Positions 23,347-35,160 are shown, numbered from the stretch's first letter. The stretch: DNA of 64,000 nucleotides from Paralithodes platypus (GCA_032716605.1 CM064506.1:16751779-16815778), one strand, 5' to 3'. Translations and numbers: made by a program. The notes: generated by a model not told the origin, from the sequence alone.

Positions 23347-23739
23347 TTAACCCTTTCAGGGTATATACCTTAAAATAATCATAATATGAAATAAAAAGGA
23401 CCTTACAAAAAATATAACTTTGTATCACATTATTGCCTCTTTCAACCTTTACTATGACTGCAATATAATGTTGATGTTTCTTCTTACCATCAAACGGAAC
23501 TTTAACAATAACCAGCAGGTTTACTATGTTTCCCTTTTATATAGTCATGTAAGGTGCTCTTACTTAACTTCCACTTTTTAGCAGCCTCACGTACACTCAT
23601 GTTCTTCTTTTGTATATCATATTTTGCTTAGGGGCCAAAAAAAAGTCAAAAGTTGATTTTTATTTTCTCTGACTCTTAAGAGTCTTCCCGCAGTGCGCCG
23701 GGGGAACTCTTAAGAGTCTCCCCGCAGCTCCCGGGTTAA
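23347..23739. mobile_element. TTAA-flanked MITE inside copy C
   Basis: TTAACCCTTTCAGGG begins at 23347 and GCTCCCGGGTTAA ends at 23739. Near the right end ACTCTTAAGAGTCT occurs twice, each next to CCCGCAG. It is non-coding, with a piggyBac-type target. Confidence 0.7.
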
Positions 23740-23769
23740 TTGGCGTTACTCAAACGGGAGCAAGATGAC

Positions 23770-23850
23770 AGATGATAAGAACATAAGAAAATGGGAGTCT
23801 GCAAAAAGCCGATCGGCCCATACAAGGCAGATCCCTGTGATGACATGATT
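23770..23850 (-). mobile_element. 3' tail fragment of the CR1-like LINE
   Basis: AAGAACATAAGAAAATGGGAGTCTGCA.. reads as the complement of the 3' end of the LINE at 40244-41985 (GCAGACTCCCATTATCTTATG and the GATCTGCCTTG block). It is a very short 5'-truncated copy. Confidence 0.8.
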
Positions 23851-24479
23851 CGACAGATGCTCGCTATGTATGGCTAGGTAAGAGTACCATACACTTAGGT
23901 ACTAATTGTTGTTCATATTGGAAGGACCTTGTAACTAATATTAGATGTCCGATGTCACCTCATGTCCGAAATAACCCCAAACTATGTCCGAAAACACCCC
24001 AATAAATATGGAAAACAATAAAAGTAAATTGTTAGGGCTATAGGCTGTGTATTATGAACTTTGGGGAAAGAGTTACTGTGTGTATGGTCTCACAGATAAT
24101 TGTAGAACATTCTGGTGTAGGTTAATTGTCTTCCTCACATCCCATTAATTATGCTCAGTAGAAGTTTGACACACTTACAAAAACATGTGTTTTCTTTGTT
24201 ACATATTCACAAATATTTACCACAAATTAAATTAATTAATTTAAATTATTAGTTCATCCTACATATAGTTACAACATTCCTCTTGAATGCTACACATCTA
24301 TTTTTCAAAACCAAACTCCTCTTCTCTCTATTTTTATTTGTTTTAATTTTTATCCAAAATGTCCGAAGTTGTCCACTTGTCCGAAGCCACCCCAGATGAC
24401 GGTACTGTACATGATTAGATTAATGTACCATTGTCCAGTATCGATAAATGGATATTAATCGTAGTCATGTGCTGTACTT

Positions 24480-24562
24480 ATATCTGTCTTGATGGTATAA
24501 TGATTAGTGTGTTTAAAAATCTGTGTGTGGTAACCCAGGTTCGAATCCCGGTGGATCACATA
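24480..24562 (+). repeat. tRNA-like sequence
   Basis: TGGTATAATGATTAGTG (A box) and GGTTCGAATCCC (B box) are spaced as in a tRNA and the T-arm pairs, but no matching acceptor stem is present. It is probably a SINE head or tRNA pseudogene. Confidence 0.5.
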
Positions 24563-24904
24563 CAGTACTGTACTTCATTACTTTCATTGGGAGGTGTTTG
24601 GTGTTGGAGTGAAATTAATAAATATAGAATAACCAAACCTCTTAACCAGGCCAGGAATCCAGTACCGTACGTTAGCAAACAAAAATAGATTAATTACAAT
24701 ATATTTACAATATAAATTACAATTTCCATTACATATGGTTGTGTAATATGAATGGAAACAGTTCATATAAACAGTACTTTACATATAATCTATAAGAAGC
24801 CAAATAATTTTTAGAAAGATATAGCAGACACATGTGACGGAGAGATCGAACTTAATTTTTTCACCACCAAGGTTTATTTTATACTGTAGTATAATTGCTA
24901 ATGA

Positions 24905-25200
24905 CTCGCTCTCTCTGGGTTGTATCCATTCGGCCCCATTCAGCCTACTGTTTAAGACGTTTATCCCCATCCAGGTGTCGATTTATACCTGGAGAGTGAT
25001 AGCGAGCCACCATATTTTGGATGAGTTAGACAGCTGGCTAAATTTCTAAAAAAATGTATAGAAAAATTTCTCCGGCAAAGCCGGATTTCTCCATAAAATA
25101 CTGGCTTGCTATCGCTCGCAGGAAAAAATCGACACCTGGATGGGGATAAATGTCTTAAAACAGTGTGAATGGGACCGAATGGATATAACCAAGAAAGAGA
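24905..25200. repeat. Imperfect inverted repeat (~100-bp arms)
   Basis: The left arm (24905-25010, including ATCCCCATCCAGGTGTCGAT) is complementary to the right arm (25099-25200), with CCGGCAAAGCCGG near the centre (25063-25075). A related single arm lies at about 26885-27000. A foldback or MITE-like element is likely. Confidence 0.7.
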
Positions 25201-25551
25201 AAAAAGCAGGTCACCCCCCTTACTTGCAACCTCCTTTCATGTTCAAATTATAAATATATCTGCAAGACTATAATATAATATATATAATATACTATTCATC
25301 CACACATCCGCAACACATGTAACTGCTTTATCTGTCTACATACAGTATGTACATTGTCTGAATGGGACCGAATGGATATAACCAAGAAAGAGAAAAAAGC
25401 AGGTCACCCCCCTTACTTGCAACCTCCTTTCATGTTCAAATTATAAATATATCTGCAAGACTATAATATAATATATATAATATACTATTCATCCACACAT
25501 CCGCAACACATGTAACTGCTTTATCTGTCTACATACAGTATGTACATTGTC
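25166..25551. repeat. Perfect 193-bp tandem duplication
   Basis: 25166-25358 and 25359-25551 are identical by eye at every base, from TGAATGGGACCG to GTACATTGTC. The first unit begins inside the right arm of the inverted repeat. Perfect identity in repeat-rich DNA implies a recent event or an assembly duplication. Confidence 0.9.
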
Positions 25552-25785
25552 ATCCAGATTTTTTAATTCACAAGTTAGAGAGAACCTATGTCTGTCTTAG
25601 GAAGACATTTTGTTTGACCAAGTTAAGTACAGTATTGGCATTGTAAGGGGTAGGAAGGACAGGAACTTTTTATAACCCTCTGTTGTTTTTACTTTACTAC
25701 AGTATTTACACATTGACCATAAAAGCTAAATTTCGTTAGAAGCTGAAATCACATCCCAAAAATAACTTTGAGGAGCTATCCCGAT

Positions 25786-25865
25786 TACACATTTGAACCC
25801 GGGTCCCCTCGCATATGAGGTGAACGCTCTATTGTGAGGTCAATAAAGGTACCTCATTTGGCCAG
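25786..25865 (-). repeat. tRNA-like sequence
   Basis: The minus strand reads TTGACCTCACAATAGAGCGTT, a CCTCATATGCGAGG arm and ACCCGGGTTCAAATG as the B box. Structure is partial; a tRNA-derived repeat is likely. Confidence 0.45.
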
Positions 25866-27465
25866 GCAGCTTAAGTGTATTTCTGCATCTAGTTTTCCAT
25901 TTAAGCTACTGCAACAATTTTACTGCCATTACATCGCTTCATCATCCGGGTAGTGAAGACTCCAAACGAACAGAGAGTGAATAAAGTCTGAATTTACATC
26001 GGTCTGAAGGACGGAGAGGGGATGGGGAGGTGACGTCACGGCACCCGAGAATCACACGCATACACACTGTACCGCCCCAAGTTACCCCTCGGCCCAGTAC
26101 CAACACATACCCATACGAGGTTCACACTGCCAAAGGCCTCACCTCCCTCTGCGACTCCAAACTTCCCAAACTTCACAGAGATCTCATTACATTAGTCAGA
26201 ATCAATTATAAGAGGGGGATGGACAGGTACTTTTATGACCCTCTATTATTTTCTGTGCAAGTGATGGCGAGGCTGTAATTTAGAAGAAATCGGCCTTTGG
26301 CCCTGACATTTTTCTATACATCTTTCTACAATTTTAGCTTGAAGATAATCTGGGTAGGCAATTTTAGTTTGAAGGAAGCCTGGGAAGGTGTTTTATTTGT
26401 TAGCCTAAGAGACAAACAATAATGACAAAAACAAGCAAAATTCTCAATACTACTTAATCAAAATATTATAATAAGTCGGCCACCTTCAGCTATGGAGTAT
26501 GTGCATGCAGTGCACATACATTATATATAATATCCCTCAAGAGGTCAGATCAGTTAGTGTTAAGGGTAAGGTTATTCTAACTCTGCGAGACATTTTTATT
26601 TGGGATATTATTGGGCTTGCTCCTACAAAACAGACTTGGATCTCCTCTATATTTCTACTTATAATACATTAATAATTATAATTATATAGAGTTACAAATA
26701 GCTATACTGTACAGTAATTCCTCACTTCAAGTTGTAGTTACATTCCTGGAAATCAAGACTTTAAGGGGACAGTGGATATTTTGGGGGCTCTATTTATTTT
26801 TATATTAATTTATTTTTTAGTTTCCACCCTAGACCCTCATCAAACTTAAAAAAACATCCATTAGATCTCCCTACAAGATTAATTTGTAAATTTTTCAATA
26901 GAAACATTTCAAGGCCGAAGGCCGGTTCCTCTACAATTACAGGCTCGCTATCGCTCACCAGGAAAAAAATTGACACATAAAGAGCACGAAGGTCTTAATA
27001 TTGTCAATGAAATGGGGGTGAAAGGTCATAAAATTGACAAACTAATGGGGCAAACATCTTAAAATCTCAAAACTAATGGGTATAAGCATGAGGAAGAAAG
27101 GGGACCAGAAAAACGGTCCATCTCCCCTTAAATGAAACCACTTAAAGTGAAGTACAGTAGTTTTTTTGTTTTTTTTCTTGTGATTCTGTATAATTTTTGT
27201 CAGATTACAACTTACTATTGAAGCATGACAACTTGAAGTTAATTTTTATTTCCTAATTGATTAACAGCGTACTAATACAACAACTTCAAATGAGGCAACT
27301 TTAAGTGAGCAATACCTATACTGCAAGCTGTTATTATGAAACTTGTCATTCTATTAGTACTATTACAGTACAGTACGGTACTACTTTAACTAATACTGTA
27401 CTGTATTCAATTATTACTGTTACAAATATTCTATTACTACCTCTGCTACATGTTATGTGTAATAA
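25866..27465. other. Intergenic region
   Basis: No convincing gene. Frames such as 26030-26278 lack any recognisable domain or support. Positions 26885-27000 carry one arm of the repeat seen at 25063-25150. The rest is AT-rich with several TACTGTAC palindromes. Confidence 0.4.
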
Positions 27466-28728
27466 TTAATTACAACTACTGTTGTTATGAAACCTGCCAA
27501 TATGCCTTAAAAGGTGACCCTTCCGCAAGAAACTCCTGCCACAATCATCACAGGTGAAATTTTTAACTCCCGAGTGTATTAATGCGTGTGTATTGAGATT
27601 ACCGAGTTTACTAAAATATTTGCCACATTCCTCACACTTATGTTTCCTCACTATATTATGGATGTGGATATGCTTCATTAACTTATCTTCAGTTTTATAT
27701 TCTTTCTGACATTGATCACATTTGTACATCATCACTTTAGGATGTATAGTGAGAACATGTTTGGCTAACTCCTTATTAGTTCTAAACAACATACTGCAGT
27801 CATTACACTTGACGTCTCTCACCCCACTATGGATGAGAATATGCTTGGCTAACTCGCTCTTTGTTTTAAAGAGTTTTTGACAATGATCACATTTGTACTT
27901 TTTCACCCCTGTGTGAGTTAAGGAATGGGTATTGAGGTGGCTCTTATAACTAAATCTTCTCCCACACTCCTGGCACTCGTGTTTCCTAACCCCAGAATGT
28001 ATCATGGTGTGTACCGTCAGTTGGTTCTTATAATGGTACACTTTGCCACATATTTCACACCTGTGTTTCCCTGTCTTTGAATGGGTTAACAAGTGAGACT
28101 TGAGGTAGCTTAAGTTGCCAAAATATTTCCCACACACTTCACACTTGTGTTCCTTGACTCCCAAGTGAATGATGGAGTGTCGTGCAAGGTGGCTCCTATA
28201 GCTAAACACTCTACCACATATGTCACACAGGTGGTTCTTAACCGGTGCTTCTGTGTTGACTGAGCCCGAGGGGATTACCTCATTGCCGCTGCTGACCGTC
28301 TCGGAAATATCTGAATGCTGTGTTTCTTTATTTTCTGGCACTTCATCAGTCTCCAAAGCCTCCTCCTCTTTATACGTAATACAATTCTTATCATCACCAG
28401 TCATAAATATTTCTCTTTTATACTTATTACCGCTACCGCCAGTCTTGTTATCGTCTGACTGTTGTGCCTCCTCTTGATAATTATGCATTTCCTCATTATC
28501 CATCACTTCATAATTTTCAAAAAAGTTTTCTTCATGGGTAATGAAGTTCTTATCCTCTCCAGACATGAGCGTAGGCTTATCCCTTTCATGCTTAAACATC
28601 TCATAATTATTTTTACTTTTGAAAACTGCTTCATATTTTACTGCCACATTGAGTTCATCAAGCACTTCTTCACTCTTTATTTCCTTAGGTTTCTCAGCAT
28701 TCATTAGTTTATTTTCACATTGTGCCAT
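27466..28728 (-). CDS. C2H2 zinc-finger protein with nine fingers (paralogue)
   Basis: An open frame of 420 codons from the first in-frame ATG at 28728-28726 to TAA at 27466. The N-terminal ~165 residues are acidic and contain a repeated segment (EDKNFITHEE and DDKNCITYKE). Nine C2H2 fingers follow (CDIC, CEVC, CEIC, CQEC, CDHC, CNDC, CDQC, CEEC, CDDC), with HSGVRK/HTGVKK linkers. A DNA-binding nuclear protein is predicted. Oddity: the stretch ATGGAGGCA that starts the other zinc-finger gene is also present upstream here (about 28769-28761) but is out of frame and meets a stop after four codons, so translation would have to start at the downstream ATG. No canonical AATAAA was found close to the stop. 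An upstream coding exon cannot be excluded. Confidence 0.87.
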   Translation of the reverse strand: MAQCENKLMNAEKPKEIKSEEVLDELNVAVKYEAVFKSKNNYEMFKHERDKPTLMSGEDKNFITHEENFFENYEVMDNEEMHNYQEEAQQSDDNKTGGSGNKYKREIFMTGDDKNCITYKEEEALETDEVPENKETQHSDISETVSSGNEVIPSGSVNTEAPVKNHLCDICGRVFSYRSHLARHSIIHLGVKEHKCEVCGKYFGNLSYLKSHLLTHSKTGKHRCEICGKVYHYKNQLTVHTMIHSGVRKHECQECGRRFSYKSHLNTHSLTHTGVKKYKCDHCQKLFKTKSELAKHILIHSGVRDVKCNDCSMLFRTNKELAKHVLTIHPKVMMYKCDQCQKEYKTEDKLMKHIHIHNIVRKHKCEECGKYFSKLGNLNTHALIHSGVKNFTCDDCGRSFLRKGHLLRHIGRFHNNSSCN

Positions 28729-28743
28729 AATTTTATTCTCCAA

Positions 28744-29877
28744 CTTTAAATCAGTCTGCCTCCATCATGACACTAAAGGCTTACAAAGAAACTTAACACA
28801 TAAAATAGTAAGAAAATGTGTATATTGACAACAAAAATGCTAAACAGTCATCAAACACCTTGTGCAGTCACCTGTTAATCAGAGACTGATCTTTGTTGAT
28901 GTTTCTAATATCATTAATATGTGGGTACTGTACTGTATATATATAGAAGTTGTCTTCAAGTTTGTTAAGCTGTTATTTTCTGAAATCTGGACACAAAACA
29001 AATGGTAAAAATTAGGTGGTTGTCAAGTTGAAGAACCTGATTGTACACTATAGCCTAAGACATGAACCTGACCCAATGTGAATGGTAAAAATGGTGGTTG
29101 TCAAGTTGAAAAACCAGATTGTACACTCAATGACATGAATCCTGATCCAATATGAATCCTCAAACATCAGAAATGGAACTCCGGATTTGAAGTATTGAGT
29201 ATGGTAACAAATAATATTGATACATATGGTATAAATCATCTATATAACCTTAACCTAACCTAACTTAGTATTATTAGGAGTGGCCATGTGGTCAGCCTGA
29301 TTCAACTGATCTGCACATGTGCGACGACTTTGATATTTTCTTCTATGGTTATAGAGTATTTTATTATTTTTTACTAGACTAATCCAACTAACCTAACCTA
29401 ATTTTATATAATAAAAATACAAATATATAATGTAAAAACATTATCTACAGGTTGGATCAAACGTTAGACCTACTGGTTACAAGACCTAATAAATACCGGT
29501 ATTCTGAGCTATGAGGCGAAATTGTGAAGTTGTGGAGGAGAGGTTGATTTGAACATGTGCGAGGTATTTGGAGTGGAATCAGATGGTCTACATGGCCTCC
29601 CTACATGGCCATTGGGGCAGCCGCCCACACCTCCCTACTAATAGGCTATATAGCGTGACTGTGGTAGTGGCAGTTACCACTAATATACAGAACTAGATTA
29701 GGTTCAGATTATTTTTATTATCATGCCTTAATTTCGGGAAAAACAATTGGTCAAATTAGACGCAAACATAACTGCAAGCATAATGTAAGCAAAGCAACGA
29801 TACGCCCGTAAACACAACTCTTACTGCACTTTAGTGGGGGGCTGTATTGGAGCCACAGTATCGAAGTAAAAAAGTAG
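28744..29877. other. Intergenic region upstream of zinc-finger gene 2
   Basis: No gene. An ~85-bp imperfect tandem repeat lies at about 28990-29160 (unit containing GTGGTTGTCAAGTTGAA). A CCTAACCTAACTTAGTATTA block (telomere-like) lies near 29255. A dispersed-repeat member (GCCCGTAAACACAACTCTTA) lies near 29805. Confidence 0.45.
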
Positions 29878-30298
29878 TTTACCCTTACACTACGGGAGCC
29901 TTTCTGGAACGCCATGGCAATGTATTGCAATTTAAAACCCATTAAAGCCTTTGGAGACGAGTGTGAGTGAGCAGGAGTGCGACAGGCTCCCATCCGCTCT
30001 CCGGCATGTCTACTGGGGCACTGAAAGCCTCACTCCATGTCTCGGAAGATATATGCAGCGCTACCAAAGGCAAAGGTAGAGCGACGTTGATAATTATTAG
30101 CGAATATTGCCGATGTCTGTGGTAGCGCTGCGGGTAAACCCGGCGCGCTACGAAATTCGTACTTGTGTAATTTTAAATCTATTTTCTTTTAGTTTTTTGC
30201 TGCACACATTTTATTTCATTCAGGCACTTGCTTAAGCAATCAAGAGTGCCTGAATGAGCCCTATTATAGCGAAAATATGCCCGCAGTAATTGGGTTAA
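29878..30298. mobile_element. TTAA MITE family E, copy 1
   Basis: The right end GGGTTAA is at 30292-30298. The left end reads TTTACCCTTAC at 29878, a one-base change from TTAA. The interior matches the outer element at 57581-58490 (shared ACGCCATGGCAAT, GCTACCAAAGGCAAA-like and GAGTGCCTGAATGAGCCCTA). It is non-coding. Confidence 0.75.
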
Positions 30299-30672
30299 AA
30301 TCAAGTCTCGCCTACTATATACTGTAGGCCTAACAATTTTCTTTCAATATGACTTTATTTGGTACAAAATCTTGATTACTTCAGCCAGTTGTAGAGCCAT
30401 TTTATTTATTAAATTTACCTAAAAAAATAGTGTTTCTGCATATTTTCGGGAAGGATGTAGTTACCGGGTGTACCACTACCGACATACAACATAAATCATC
30501 TATAAATACTTATAATTATTATGTTCCTTCCAACAACCAACCATACTCCTAAAATCGATTAATGAAATTTACAAACACATGTGGCAGTCCGTGGACTCGA
30601 CCCAGGACGCTCACACCGAAAATCAACACCTTATACATAAAATAAATACTTATAAATCTAGGCCTATAATAC

Positions 30673-30708
30673 TAGGTTAGGTTAGGTTAGGTTAGGTTAG
30701 GTTAGGTT
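30673..30708 (+). repeat. Interstitial (TTAGG)n block
   Basis: About seven tandem TAGGT units follow AATACTAGGTTAGG. TTAGG is the canonical arthropod telomere repeat; here it is internal, next to dispersed-repeat sequence, so it is not a chromosome end. Confidence 0.85.
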
Positions 30709-31434
30709 GTTTGGTTAGGGTAATGTATTTTTGTATCCAAAGGCAGTCAAAATAGACGGGAACATGATGGTGAGCGTCCTGTAAACAAGACGGGCAGTAC
30801 ACCCGGTAACTACATTCTTGCCATATTTTCTAGGAAAATATGGTAAAAATCGAGGCAACACTTGGCTGGGTTTATGTATGTTTCAAGAGGGGTTAATATG
30901 GGATTTGGTTGGATACAAGATGGGTTGAGGGGTGGCTCCACCCCCTCTCACCACCCAGGACTTGTAATAATCATCTATGTTACCAGTAGGGGGCATTACC
31001 AAGATTGAGATATAATAATCCCGCGCACGAGTTGGTATGAAAGGACCACTGGGACCGGCTAGGTAGTCAACAAACCTGAGAGACGAACACAAGAAATGGC
31101 GGATTTATCAGACTACCAGGCGCCTCTAACACGGAGTGTTGTGCACATAGGCTATTGGTAGGTAATGGATATGGTAAGTGCCAAGGATGTACAGTACATT
31201 GTGTTTCACTAGTATGAGTACCGGAAACTGCGTTCACAACGAAATTATGGAGGTGATAAATCGATACCAGCAATTTTAAGACTAGGCCTAGTAGGCTACG
31301 TCACAATATTACCCCTGATACCACGGTTCTCTTTATTTTTATAAATAGGCCTAGGCTAATAGGATTGGCCAAGGGGTACTAATTACCGAAACTACCACTA
31401 ATTATTTACCAATATTTGAAGGCTAGGCCTAATA
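30709..31434. other. Intergenic stretch with two dispersed-repeat blocks
   Basis: The GACGGGAACATGATGGTGAG block near 30757 and the GGATACAAGATGGGTTGAGG block near 30910 recur elsewhere in the window. No gene. Confidence 0.45.
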
Positions 31435-33952
31435 CACTCCTCCCTCGGGTAGCGCGGGTATATCGTACTGGGAACGCGCCGCGCTACGCAAACACGCGCT
31501 ACACAAAGCAAAGAACTTATGGGATTAATTCTATTGGTTCTGACGACTTCCCCAAAGTCACCTTTTTGACCATTTACCACCCAATAACCTTACCAAATAT
31601 GGATCAAACATTAGTACCGGTAACAGACAACCTAACCCTATTTTACAGATCATATCTATGAAATGAGACACACAGGTAAGTTACTGTTCATTACTTTGTC
31701 GAGTGGTGCTGTGGATGTGGTGCGTCGCCTCCCTCTCTCTCCCTCCCTCCCGCCCGCCCGCCTGACCCTTCCCCTTCCCTCCCCCACGACACCAAGATGG
31801 GCGTCACTGAGAGGAGGTTGAAGGCCTTGAGGAGGTTGAAGGCCTTCCCAGGATCTGGTCGTCATCGCCGAACCCTGAGAACAATGACATGTTGTCGTCA
31901 ATGTCAACGTCAGAAGGGAGGGAGTCCGAATCGTCACCCAGCTGGCGTTCTTCCTCCTCCGAATTGTCACCCTGCTGCCGTTCCTGCTGTTCCTGGCGGT
32001 CACGGAAAAACTCTGTGATCCTTCTCTGTTGGCGAGCATTGACCCTCTCAGTAAACATCTCTGAGTAGTGTCTCAGCAGAGTTGAGAGTTGCATAGACGT
32101 TGCTCGAGCCCTATCCCTATTTGGATCCTTGTTCTGGATACGGTCAGCCAAGCGATCAGCCAACTCGACGATCTCACGTAAGTCACTGGTGATAGGGTCT
32201 CCATCGTTAACTCCATCTACGGCAGGCGCTTCTTCATCCGCTAGTTCCTCATCCAATTCCGGCAGTATGTCCTCGGGATCCTGCTCAGGTGGAACAATCA
32301 TCTCTCGGACGTCTTCCTCGTTGATATCTTGTAGGCCTGCCACGTTACGACCTGCTGCCACTGCCTGTTCAACCGCAGCTTCTACCCTCTGACGCTCACC
32401 TGGCAGGTCTAGCTTGTGGCCAGGTAACCCCTCCAAAATATTCCTCCATGCATGGTGGATAGTGGGCTGGTTGATTGAGTTCCAACTCTCGACAATGAAG
32501 TCAATTCCCATTTTTATGTGGAATTGCTTCCAAAATTGGAAGACTGTAAGGGTGGCTGGATTTTCAGGGGGATCTTGGGCTTGTGCAGGGGCTTGTTCAG
32601 GGGCTGGATCTTGGGCTTGGTCAGGGGCTTGGTCAGGGGCTGGATCTTGGGCTTGTTGTGGGGCGGCATTGGGGTCATCAGGATCAGAATCCAGGTCGGA
32701 CATCTGACCAATTTCTTCATTTGTGTCGGTTGCAGAATCCAACATTAAGAAGGTCTTCGTGGCATAGGCAGCTTTAAGACAGGCGATGATCTCCTGATCT
32801 AATGGCTGTAGAAGACAGGTTGTGTTGGGTGGCATAAACATCACCTTTATTGAAGGGTGTCTGTCAACTAGCAGGGGCGAATGACCAGGTGCGTTGTCCA
32901 GCAAGAACAGGATCTTAAACGCTAGATATTTCCGCAGACAAAACTGTTCAAGTTCAGGTACAAGATATTTATCAAACCACTCAAGACTGAGGGCAGCTGA
33001 CATCCAGGCTTTTTTTTTCCTTTGCCCCTTTGAAACCCTTGGCGCTCTTCTGCTTCCTGTGGATGTAGGTGCGTTTGGGCATTTTTTTCCAAAAAAAGCC
33101 TGTCTCATCGGCGTTGAAAATCTGGTCAGCTGAATATCCACCCTCTTCTATAATCTGGCGTAGGTAGGCAGGAAATTCTCGGGCAGCTGCAACATTGGCA
33201 CTTGCGGCTTCTCCAGTTATTCGCACATTCTTAACCTTCTGCCGATTAAGAAAAGACCAGAGCCATCCGTATGATGCTTGAAATGGTGGCAGGTTAGGCA
33301 CGCTCAACTTGACAGCAACTTCTAGATAAAGTTTTTTGGCCTTCTGCTTTTCCATCAAGAGGGACCCCCCTCCTGCTTTGGCGATCAATATAACGACCAA
33401 CAAGTTTCTCAGTCGTCTTGAGAACAGGGTTGGCTACCTTAAAGGCATGTTGACTCGCTACGCCTGGGTTACCCTTGAGAACTTTTCGTATCTTGTCTCT
33501 ATTCTTGAAGATTGCTCGTATTGTCGATTCATTCACCCCATAAGTACGGGCAATATGTGCCTTCTTGGTACCAGATTCCACCTTCTTCACCACCTCTAGC
33601 TTCTCTGCATAAGTGAACTTGCGGCGCTTAAGTGGTGGGGGCATGGTTGCGGTGATACTTGGTAGAACAGAAACGATTTGGGCGGGCACTATGTTATCAC
33701 GGAGAGACGCGGCGTAGGACTAGGCCTACCCAAGCGTGGGGGAGGCCGAGCCGAGCCTAGCCGAGTCTGACGTCACGAGTCTACCGAGTCTGACGTCACG
33801 GCCGAGATATGGCGAGAGATGCCGAGCCCCCAGCCGACCACAGAGCGCGCTACATAAATAAAACCGTGTTAGATTTTGACTCGGCACACTAGGGGTACCC
33901 GCGTTAGACCAAAACCGCACTGTCCAAAGCCGCGCTACCCGAGGGAGGACTG
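31435..33952 (-). mobile_element. Tigger/pogo-type DNA transposon with intact 23-bp TIRs
   Basis: The left TIR (31435-31457: CACTCCTCCCTCGGGTAGCG..) matches the right TIR (33930-33952) at 22 of 23 positions. TA flanks both ends (31433-31434 and 33953-33954). The transposase is read on the minus strand from about 33689. The TIR sequence, TA duplication and DDxD-type transposase place it in the pogo/Tigger group. It is a complete but non-functional copy of about 2.5 kb. Confidence 0.92.
31804..33689 (-). pseudogene. Decayed Tigger/pogo transposase
   Basis: A psq-type helix-turn-helix lies at 33620-33500 (KRRKFTYAEKLEVVKKVE, then HIARTYGVNESTIRAIFKN). A CENP-B-type HTH lies at 33403-33200 (AKKLYLEVAV, FQASYGWLWSFLNRQ). 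The DDE domain has its first Asp at 33109-33107 in FNADETGFFWKKMPKRTY, its second in LLDNAPGHS (32898-32881) and its third in QPLDQE (32808-32794). Between GAKEKK and KAWMSAALSLEWF (near 33010) roughly 60 residues of the catalytic core expected in the family are missing, at a run of A/T; frameshifts also separate the blocks. The C-terminal part has a QDPAPDQAP repeat and acidic tail. Product: an inactive remnant. Confidence 0.88.
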
Positions 33953-34090
33953 TATAGAATAAGGATGTTGCAAAGATCATATTAGGCTAAAATGTGTTTC
34001 AACCTCCGGAGATACATTTTATGTGCACTATATAAAGTACTGTACTGTAAAAACAAAAAAATTTACCTATTGATGGCAGTGAAACTCTTA

Positions 34091-34323
34091 TTAACCCACT
34101 CCGACATATGATGCAATTTTGAGCCTATTGGGGATACTTTAAAGCCTTTGTTACCATCAGGGGTATTTAGAAACCTTTAGTTTAGTTACTTCAACCTCTG
34201 CAGTTGTCTTTGAGTTAGCTGTGGGCAGAAAACTAATTTTGGAGGTAATTATAAGAGTGAGAGAACTCTATTTCTTATTGCTAATCTGGCAACCTCTGCG
34301 TCATATGTGCGTGAAAGGGTTAA
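34091..34323. mobile_element. TTAA MITE family A, copy 2
   Basis: TTAA at 34091-34094 and 34320-34323; the interior is near-identical to 3564-3796. It sits just outside the large inverted-repeat complex. Confidence 0.9.
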
Positions 34324-35160
34324 GCCCCTTACTGTTAAAATAGATGCTGATTTCAATAAGTCATGGGGAGGTGAGGGGGGGGGGGAAGTCCCCCTCAACC
34401 CATCCTGTATCCAAAGGCAATACAATTTGTATATATACTCTGAAAATTACTTGGTTCAATGTTATTTTAATACCACAAATTTTGTTGATATATTTGAAGA
34501 TAAATATTGAATCTATATGCTCTAAAGATCATAAGAAAATTTGTTTTAACCCTCGGCAAAACCTAATAAAAAAGTATGGTACTAAAATATCTTTTTCGTA
34601 ACAAGGTGTCAATACGGTACTTCCAGTTATCGAGAGCTCTAAAGATCATATGAAAATGTGTTAAACCCTCGGAAAAACCTAATATAAAAGTATGGTACTA
34701 AAATTTAATTTTTGTAAAAAGGTTGTCAATACGGTTCTTTCCCGTTATCAATGTACAGTACTGTACAATCAAAGCTGAAGATTGCAGAGTAAACACCGTA
34801 GACTTCATCGACTTTCTTTCACCTTCGTATAATCGACAGCCATTTTTGTTTTTTATTAACTAAGGTATTAGTACTCAACCAGCGGGGGTGTAGGGGCGGC
34901 AGCCCCCACCCATAATACTAGGTTAGGTTAGGTAAGGTTGTTAGGTTAGGCTAATGTCTTTTCAAATCACTATCGGGAGGCGTGTCTCAACATCGATCGA
35001 TAGGCCTAATGGGGAAAATAGGTTTTCCCGAGATTTCTAATTAATTACAAACACTATATAGGCTATTGATTCAACTTATTTTTTTTTTTATATAAAAAAA
35101 CACTCGGAAAATTTGTGGTAATAAAATAACATTTGATAATTATCGCGAATAGACACGCAG

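Larger units (their letters stand above)
22653..24402. mobile_element. CTTCGGAC-rich TIR element, copy C (diverged)
   Basis: Tips CCGTCATTCGGGGTGACTTC (22653) and the complement of CCGTCATCTGGGGTGGCTTC (ending 24402) are flanked by TA. The same GTCCGAAG motif recurs near both ends, as in copies A and B, but the interior is unrelated. It contains a TTAA MITE (23347-23739) and a CR1-like 3' tail (23770-23850). Confidence 0.75.

Noticed and set aside
22143..25865. Functional tRNA genes at 22143, 24480 and 25786
   Set aside because: A and B boxes are recognisable, but acceptor or T arms fail to pair; better read as tRNA-derived repeats.
26030..26278. 82-codon frame as a small gene
   Set aside because: No domain, no homologue in the window and no promoter or splice evidence; the start is near a generic repeat.
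30673..30708. Chromosome end
   Set aside because: The TTAGG run is only ~36 bp, internal, and one of many such blocks in both orientations.
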